NCBI GenBank assembly: GCA_948497845.1
Contig: CAOOMX010000032.1
Coordinates: 1 to 14,820, forward strand
Reading direction: 5' to 3'
Source of the DNA: an uncultured Bacilli bacterium
Lineage (GTDB): Bacteria > Bacillota_I > Bacilli_A > RF39 > UBA660
DNA length: 14,820 bases
The notes below the pieces were generated by a model. The model saw only the letters and a list, made by a program, of their open reading frames with translations, was not told where the DNA came from and did no database searches. The position numbers and the translations under genes are program-made. Of the stretch, positions 7,708 through 12,731 are shown one piece after another; position 1 is the first letter of the stretch; every line of letters begins with the position of its first letter.

Positions 7708-7741
7708 TTCTCCATACAGATTAAGTGTTTTGTATGGAGAA
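7708..7741. repeat. 11-bp inverted repeat at the right edge of the island
   Basis: TTCTCCATACA (7708-7718) and TGTATGGAGAA (7731-7741) are perfect inverted copies around a 12-base spacer. No T-run follows on either strand, so it is not an ordinary terminator. The right arm contains the ATG of the cupin gene (7734). It could be a hairpin limiting that start, an operator, or part of an element end. Confidence 0.6.
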
Positions 7742-8105
7742 AGCAACATGTAAAATACATACTAAGGAAAGGAAAGAAGAAAAAGCAAAATTTTATAGTG
7801 GAGATGGTTATTCAGGCATAGATTATCCTTCAACTGATGAAGATATAAATTTTGCAGTAATAAAAATAAATAGTAGAAGTCCCAAAAAAGGATTTCAAGT
7901 AAATACAAATTGTAAAGAATTATTATACATCATTAATGGAAATGGAATTATGTATAGGAAAGATAGCGATGAAAAGATAAATTTTAATCAAGGAGATGTA
8001 ATTCTTATTAATAAAAATGAATGCTATGCTTTTGATGGTAATTTTGAAGCTGCAGTTCCTTGTACACCAGCGTGGACTAGTGAACAGCATGAATATTTAG
8101 ATTAA
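7734..8105 (+). CDS. Small cupin-fold protein without metal ligands
   Basis: A 123-residue protein if started at the ATG at 7734. The sequence KELLYIINGNGIMYRK, KINFNQGDVILINKNECYAF and AVPCTPAWTSEQHEYLD fits one cupin beta-barrel, with the PCTPAW segment common in small gut-bacterial cupins. The usual histidine ligands (the HxH of cupin motif 1) are absent, so it probably binds a ligand or partner without metal catalysis. The start is uncertain: there is no good RBS, the ATG lies within an inverted repeat, and an in-frame GTG at 7725 is no better. The original 5' end may have been replaced when the adjacent island was inserted. The dehydrogenase-like gene follows after 20 bases and is probably cotranscribed. 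Confidence 0.65.
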   Translation: MEKATCKIHTKERKEEKAKFYSGDGYSGIDYPSTDEDINFAVIKINSRSPKKGFQVNTNCKELLYIINGNGIMYRKDSDEKINFNQGDVILINKNECYAFDGNFEAAVPCTPAWTSEQHEYLD

Positions 8106-8125
8106 TAATAAATAGGAGGATAATA

Positions 8126-9055
8126 ATGAAATTATATATAACATATACGAAAAATAGTTTTGCTGAAAAGCAAATTCAAAAATTAAGTCAAGTTGGAGAA
8201 ATTATCTTTTTAGAAGATACTTTTGATTTAGATAAAGCACCATATTTAACAGATGAAGAAGAAAAAATATTAGTAGTAGATCCAGATTGGTATAATTGGG
8301 ATATTAATGCTAGTCATTTAAGTAAAATTAAGAATTTAAAAGGTGTTTGTTTATCGACAACAGCATTTGATTGGATAGATTTAGATTATTGTAAGGATAA
8401 TAATATTGTTGTATGTAATATACCTAAGTATTCAACTGATTCTGTTGCAGAATATGGAGTATTTCTTATGATGGGTTTAGCTAAAATGTTTCCAATTCAA
8501 GTAAAAACAGACTATAAGATGGATTATTCGCAAGGTATGCTAACTACTGAAATAAGAAATAAAACAGTAGGAATTATTGGGTTAGGGACAATAGGAACTA
8601 AAATAGCACAGATGTGTAAAGCACTAGGAATGAATGTTATTTATTGGAATAGAAGTGAAAAACAAAATAGTTATAAAAAAGTTGAATTAGAGGCTATATT
8701 TAAAGAAGCGGATTTTATTTTTCCAGCATTTGCTACAAATGATGAAACAAGTAAATTAATTACAGATGATTTAATTCATATGATGAATGGCAATGCATTT
8801 ATTAATGTAGTTAATAATCCTAGGGAATTATATAATCATGATTTGCTTCTTAACAGAGCTGAAAATGGTGAAATAAGTTATGCTTTTGAAATATATGGTA
8901 ATGAGAAAAAGCTGTATGATTATAAAGGAAATGTTATGGCAACAGCTCCTTATGCATTTTATACTAAAGAAGCAATTGATAGATTAGTTGCCATATGGTG
9001 TGATAATGTAATTAATTTAGTAAAAGATCAACCTCAAAATGTAGTAAATAAATAA
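8126..9055 (+). CDS. D-2-hydroxyacid dehydrogenase-like protein lacking the catalytic His
   Basis: A 309-residue protein with RBS AGGAGGA (8114-8120). The family layout is clear: an N-terminal half of the substrate domain, PKYSTDSVAEYGVFLMMGLA (100-119), a Rossmann fold with GIIGLGTIG (149-157), and the substrate-domain return. The usual catalytic Arg is plausibly R233 in NNPRELYNHDLL, and the Glu is probably E255. Where the family has Thr-Pro-His before the C-terminal helix, this protein reads TAPYAFYTKEA, with Tyr276 in place of the essential His. The surrounding FYTKEAIDR is otherwise typical of D-lactate dehydrogenase relatives. It may be a non-classical reductase, a binding protein or an inactive homologue. 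It is coupled to the upstream cupin gene. Confidence 0.8.
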   Translation: MKLYITYTKNSFAEKQIQKLSQVGEIIFLEDTFDLDKAPYLTDEEEKILVVDPDWYNWDINASHLSKIKNLKGVCLSTTAFDWIDLDYCKDNNIVVCNIPKYSTDSVAEYGVFLMMGLAKMFPIQVKTDYKMDYSQGMLTTEIRNKTVGIIGLGTIGTKIAQMCKALGMNVIYWNRSEKQNSYKKVELEAIFKEADFIFPAFATNDETSKLITDDLIHMMNGNAFINVVNNPRELYNHDLLLNRAENGEISYAFEIYGNEKKLYDYKGNVMATAPYAFYTKEAIDRLVAIWCDNVINLVKDQPQNVVNK

Positions 9056-9098
9056 GGGGTATTTTTAATATTGCTAATACTTAGGAACGAGATCCTTT

Positions 9099-9329
9099 AT
9101 GAAAAGACAAACAAAAATATATTTATATGTTTTTTTACTTGTAATTGGATTACTTTCATTTATATTGCAATTATTTGTATTTGAAGCCCTAGATGGAAGT
9201 ATGGGTTTCCTATTATATTTGATTAGTATATCTTTAATTATAAATGGCCTTATTCAATTATGTAGGCTAAGTTCTAAAATTAGAAATTTTATATTTGATA
9301 TTTTAGATATATTGTTTTTTATAAAATAA
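9099..9329 (+). CDS. Small two-helix membrane protein
   Basis: A 76-residue protein with two hydrophobic segments (about residues 8-30 and 36-56), a positively charged start (MKRQTK) and a basic turn (RLSSKIRN), followed by another hydrophobic C-terminal stretch. No family is recognised. The RBS is poor (AGGA at 9083-9086, 12 bases from the ATG, in a small AGGA/TCCT hairpin). It could be a real small membrane protein expressed with its neighbours, but evidence beyond composition and an open frame is thin. Confidence 0.5.
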   Translation: MKRQTKIYLYVFLLVIGLLSFILQLFVFEALDGSMGFLLYLISISLIINGLIQLCRLSSKIRNFIFDILDILFFIK

Positions 9330-9364
9330 GAGATAAAGGTACTAAATAAAGAGAGGTAGTAACA

Positions 9365-10087
9365 ATGTTTGATAATTATTGTGAGCCAATTAAAAAGTTG
9401 AAAAGTTTTCATAAGGAAGATATATTGGTTGAAAAATTTGAATTATATCATCAAGGGAATATGAGAATATATTATGCTCCGCATAATGAAATCATAAATA
9501 AGCAAGCTAAAATATTTATTGTGGGGATAACTCCTGGATGGACACAAACAAGCATAGCGTATAAAACTGCACATAATGGATTACTTGATGGAATGGATTT
9601 TCATCAAATAAAAATGCAATGCAAAAAGAATTCTAGATTTGCTGGAAGTATGAGGAAAAATCTTATTGAGATGCTAGATGAATTACAATTAAATAAAAAA
9701 TTACATTTAGAATCCTGTGATGCATTGTTTAAGGATAAAGATTATTTATTACATACGACTTCTATTATTCCATATCCTGTATTTATCAATAATAAAAATT
9801 ATACTGGTTCGTCTCCGAAAATAATGGAAAATGAAGTGCTATATGATTATGTTAAAAGATATTTTTATGAAGAAGCTAATGTTTTATCAGATGCTTTATT
9901 TATTCCTCTAGGAAAGGCAGTAGAGGAAATCTTAAATCAAATGATAGAAGAAAAGTTGTTGAGAAAGGAACAATGTTTATTAGGCTTTCCACATCCTTCT
10001 GGTGCTAATGGCCATAGAAAAAAGCAATTTCAAGCGAATAAAGAAGAATTAATGAATTTAATTGATTGTTTTTTTAGTGGTGTGTAA
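9365..10087 (+). CDS. Uracil-DNA glycosylase superfamily protein
   Basis: A 240-residue protein with a GAGAGGTAGT-type RBS just before the ATG. Two motifs of the UDG fold are visible: IVGITPGWTQ (residues 52-61, corresponding to the G-x-x-PG uracil-binding loop) and GFPHPSGANGHRK (207-219, corresponding to the HPS leucine-loop motif). FIPLGKAVEEIL (179-190) matches the core strand before it. The family removes damaged bases from DNA, but motif 1 lacks an obvious catalytic Asp or Asn, so the substrate cannot be assigned. The start codon of the radical SAM gene comes three bases after its stop, so the two are probably translated together. Confidence 0.7.
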   Translation: MFDNYCEPIKKLKSFHKEDILVEKFELYHQGNMRIYYAPHNEIINKQAKIFIVGITPGWTQTSIAYKTAHNGLLDGMDFHQIKMQCKKNSRFAGSMRKNLIEMLDELQLNKKLHLESCDALFKDKDYLLHTTSIIPYPVFINNKNYTGSSPKIMENEVLYDYVKRYFYEEANVLSDALFIPLGKAVEEILNQMIEEKLLRKEQCLLGFPHPSGANGHRKKQFQANKEELMNLIDCFFSGV

Positions 10088-10090
10088 GAC

Positions 10091-10921
10091 TTGAGTAAAG
10101 AATTGAATATGAAGAAATTGAATGTTAATTATATGTATTTAGAGATTACACGTAGATGTACATTGGAGTGCTTGCATTGTCTAAGAGGAAATAGACAAAA
10201 CATGGATATGAGTGAAGAGGTATTAGATAATGCTTTAAAAAATGTTATTCATATACATGAATTAGATTTAGGGGGAGGAGAACCTCTGCTTGCTTCTCAA
10301 GTCATTGAAAGTATTATAAATAAAATAAGATTTTATGGGATTAGAGTTGATAAAATTAGCTTTACAACTAATGGAACTGTTCTTACACCAAGGGCTGTAG
10401 AATTAATAAGACAGTTGCAAGAAATTGCTTCTCTTCATGTCAGATTGTCGCATGATAAGTTTCATTTGTTAGAGTTTTATATTAAAAACTTAACCGAAAG
10501 AGTGAATAAAAATAATAAAATGTTTATGGAAATGCTAGGGTATGATCCAAAGAAAAAAGATTTTGCAATGGATGAAGGTATTATTTCTTGTATAGGAAGG
10601 GCAAAGTTATTAACACATGAGGTAATAGATGCTATTAATAAATGGATTGAGCCAACATTTTATCATTTAGTAAATGCAGGTCCTGATGTGATAGATGTAG
10701 TTAAAATGTATGATTGGGATAAAGATATTGTTCAAGTGTGTGGTAGTGTTGTAATAAGTGCAACTGGCTATTTAACACCAATGGATAGGGAATATGAATT
10801 TGAAGATGAAGGCCCCATTTTTGGATTGCATATTAAAGATAAGTCTTTATTAGAGGCTTTAATTCTATATGAGAATGAATGGAAGAGATCTTTAGGAGAC
10901 GGCTCTAGATTTAATAGATAA
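10091..10921 (+). CDS. Radical SAM protein of unknown function
   Basis: A 276-residue protein from TTG at 10091, with an ATG at 10109 as an alternative. Neither has a strong RBS, which fits coupling to the UDG-like gene that ends three bases upstream. The Fe-S/SAM motif CTLECLHC (C23, C27, C30) and GGGEP (61-65) are intact, followed by FTTNGTVLTP typical of the barrel. Near the C-terminus, VQVCGSVVISATGYLTP resembles the start of a SPASM-like domain, but only one Cys is kept, so a second cluster is unlikely. The substrate is unknown. No small precursor peptide was recognised next to it. The gene ends before a good terminator. Confidence 0.8.
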   Translation: MSKELNMKKLNVNYMYLEITRRCTLECLHCLRGNRQNMDMSEEVLDNALKNVIHIHELDLGGGEPLLASQVIESIINKIRFYGIRVDKISFTTNGTVLTPRAVELIRQLQEIASLHVRLSHDKFHLLEFYIKNLTERVNKNNKMFMEMLGYDPKKKDFAMDEGIISCIGRAKLLTHEVIDAINKWIEPTFYHLVNAGPDVIDVVKMYDWDKDIVQVCGSVVISATGYLTPMDREYEFEDEGPIFGLHIKDKSLLEALILYENEWKRSLGDGSRFNR

Positions 10922-10944
10922 TATATTAGATAAGTTTTGGTATT

Positions 10945-10970
10945 AGACAGTCTTGTTGGCTGTCTTTTTT
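10945..10970 (+). terminator. Rho-independent terminator after the radical SAM gene
   Basis: AGACAGTC (10945-10952) pairs with GGCTGTCT (10958-10965) around TTGTT, with one wobble pair, followed by a run of T. It separates the radical SAM transcript from the CRISPR unit. Confidence 0.85.
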
Positions 10971-10993
10971 GTTTGCTTTTTGTAATGTTTTTT

Positions 10994-11022
10994 TTGTAAA
11001 CCAAGCTTATATATGTTAAAAT
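10994..11022 (+). promoter_or_regulatory. Promoter of the tracrRNA
   Basis: TTGTAA (10994-10999), a 17-base spacer, and TAAAAT (11017-11022) preceded by TGT, an extended -10. Transcription would start near 11029, in the anti-repeat, giving a short-form tracrRNA of about 78 bases that begins with AAGAAGCATAG. Confidence 0.6.
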
Positions 11023-11106
11023 GATTGTAAGAAGCATAGTTAATAAAATAAAAAAAACTGCCTAAGCAGTAACTCTAATGAGTATTTAGGGTAAAACCTT
11101 TATTTT
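11015..11106 (+). ncRNA. Type II CRISPR tracrRNA
   Basis: The anti-repeat (11015-11039, ending GTAAGAAGCATAG) pairs with the adjacent array's repeat. CATAG (11035-11039) pairs with repeat bases CTATG, and TAAGA (11028-11032) pairs with repeat TCTTA. After a TTAA bulge, TAAAAT (11044-11049) pairs with the repeat's GTTTTA, as in the Streptococcus lower stem. Then come a perfect nexus-like hairpin ACTGC-CTAA-GCAGT (11057-11070), a second hairpin ACTC-TAAT-GAGT (11072-11083), a third AGGG-TAAAA-CCTT (11088-11100) and a U-rich end TATTTT (to 11106). This order of parts is diagnostic for a Cas9 guide scaffold. The exact 5' end is inferred. Its 3' end abuts repeat 1. Confidence 0.85.
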
Positions 11107-11385
11107 AACTTATCTATGTTATCTTAAATGGTATTAAAACTGACCAATTCGTTTCTATACTTCCTTGGGTGTTTTAGATCTATGTTATCTTAAATGGTAT
11201 TAAAACTAAAACCTATTGTGAAGAAATTATTAAAGAGTTTTAGATCTATGTTATCTTAAATGGTATTAAAACATTTGTTTCTTCCAGTTAATACAATAAA
11301 GGGTTTTAGATCTATGTTATCTTAGATGGTATTAAAACTTATTAGAACAAGAAAGAAATTAAGAAAGAGTTTTAGATCTATGTTA
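11105..11385 (+). CRISPR. Type II CRISPR array, 5 repeats and 4 spacers, no cas genes nearby
   Basis: The 36-bp repeat begins GTTTTAGATCTATG and ends TGGTATTAAAAC, a type II-A/II-C style sequence. Copies: 11105-11140 (first seven bases diverged, the rest perfect), 11171-11206, 11237-11272 (both consensus), 11303-11338 (one A-to-G change) and 11369-11385 (only the first 17 bases). All four spacers are 30 bp (11141-11170, 11207-11236, 11273-11302, 11339-11368) and unrelated to one another. The truncated last repeat keeps exactly the part that pairs with tracrRNA, so all four crRNAs could still mature. There is no normal leader: the tracrRNA terminator touches repeat 1. No cas9, cas1, cas2 or csn2 is in the window. 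Confidence 0.95.
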
Positions 11386-11447
11386 AAATTGTTATGATTT
11401 TACAAATTTATTTCCATTAACTTTATTAATATTTAAGATAAGTTATT

Positions 11448-11487
11448 AGCGATATCCCAATTACCTTAATATGGGTATCGCTTTTTT
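11448..11487 (+). terminator. Rho-independent terminator after the CRISPR array
   Basis: AGCGATA (11448-11454) pairs with TATCGCT (11476-11482), and after one bulged T, CCCA (11456-11459) pairs with TGGG (11472-11475). A run of T ends at 11487. It closes the array transcript 40 bases before the next start codon. Between the truncated repeat (11385) and this stem only A/T-rich sequence is seen. Confidence 0.85.
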
Positions 11488-11527
11488 CTATAAACTTTGA
11501 TAATATATTAATGAAGGAGATTTTTTT

Positions 11528-12729
11528 ATGAAAGTATGTAAATTTTATTTGTTTATTTTTCTTCTTATGTTTTTCCCATTCTGTGTGAAAGCTGCTTCTT
11601 TTAGTATTTCATCATCTAGTAAATCGGTAGCTCCTAATAAGAGTTTTACTGTTAAAGTTGGAGGAGATTCTATTGGAAGAGTTGATTTATCTATTACTGG
11701 AGGAACTTTATCTACTTCCAATGTATGGGTAGAACAGAACTATGTTAGTGTTACAGTAACTGCAGGTTCAAGTGGAAATGTAGTAATTACGGCAACTCCA
11801 GCTACAGGATTTTCAGACCCAGATGCTAATCTTTATAATCCGGGGGCAAAAAAATTAACGGTTGCTATTACAGATAGTACAAGTAAGCCTAGTAATAGTG
11901 GAGAGAAGAAGTCAAATGATAATTTCTTGAAAAGCCTAAGTGTTAGTGAGGGGGAATTGTCACCTTCCTTTGCTGCTGAAAAATTAGAGTATTCGCTTAA
12001 TTTGAAAGCTGATGTTAAACAATTAAATATTAAAGCTGAACCTAAGGATGATAAAGCTAAAATATCAGGAATAGGGGATGTTGATTTAAAAGTCGGTGAA
12101 AATGTTATTAAGGTAATTGTTACTGCTCAAGATGGAAGCAAAAGAACATATACAATAAATGTGTATGTCGATGAAACTCCTCAAGTATATTTACCTTATA
12201 AAAATGAGCAAGTAGGTATTTTAAGTAAAGCTTTGGATAATAATTATTTTAAGGATTTTACTGCAGATACAATTGATATTGATGGTAAAAGTGTTGCTAG
12301 TTTAACAAATGAGAAGTTAGTTATTATTTGTGGAATTAATGAAATTTTTATTTGTATGATTTAGATAATAATAAGATAATTAATAAGATAGTACCATTAG
12401 AATTTGATGATAGAATTATTTTTGTAGTTGATAAAAACGCTTATGAAGAAGTTTTAGTTAATGAGAAAATGATTAATTGTAAAAAAATGTTTAATGATGA
12501 TAATTATTGTTTGTTAGATGTTGTAGATAATGAGGGAAATTATAAAGAGTATTTATATGAAGCGAGCGAAAAAACGATACAATTGTATAAAGAAGTATTA
12601 AATAGTAGTATTGATAATTGTATAGAAGTTAAAAAATCAAATGGTTTAGTTTATTCTTTAAGTAGTATAATTGTTGTTTTAGTTGGTGTTATTTTAGTTG
12701 GCTTGCTGAAGTTAAGAAAGGGAAAATAA
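11528..12729 (+). pseudogene. Frameshifted surface protein with cadherin-like domain and C-terminal membrane anchor
   Basis: RBS AAGGAGAT (11514-11521) precedes the ATG. The N-terminus is a signal peptide (hydrophobic residues 5-20, cleavage probably after VKAA). A beta-rich region (about 24-116) and a Ser/Lys linker follow, then a cadherin-like beta-sandwich (131-216: FLKSLSVSEGELSPSF, then KRTYTINVYVDE). The frame ends at TAG 12362. The next frame continues the same protein as NFYLYDLDNNKII and runs to 12729, ending in a membrane helix and LLKLRKGK. One missing A in the AAA at 12342-12344 explains the break: with AAAA, GINE joins NFYLYDLD without a gap. The intact product would be about 400 residues, membrane-anchored outside the cell. 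It could be a true pseudogene, a phase-variable tract or an assembly error. The metallopeptidase starts two bases after its stop. Confidence 0.8.
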
Positions 12730-12731
12730 TT

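Noticed and set aside
10768..11037. Minus-strand open frame of 89 codons
   Set aside because: It overlaps the 3' end of the radical SAM gene, the terminator and the tracrRNA promoter, has no RBS, and encodes no recognisable domain.
11141..11368. Self-targeting spacers
   Set aside because: No match of any of the four spacers to another part of this window was noticed by eye. Targets elsewhere cannot be judged here.
11385..11447. Leader of the CRISPR array on the right side (reverse orientation)
   Set aside because: The repeat orientation (GTTTTAGA first), the tracrRNA on the same strand, and the decayed repeat on the right all indicate left-to-right transcription. The right flank is only A/T-rich sequence before a terminator.
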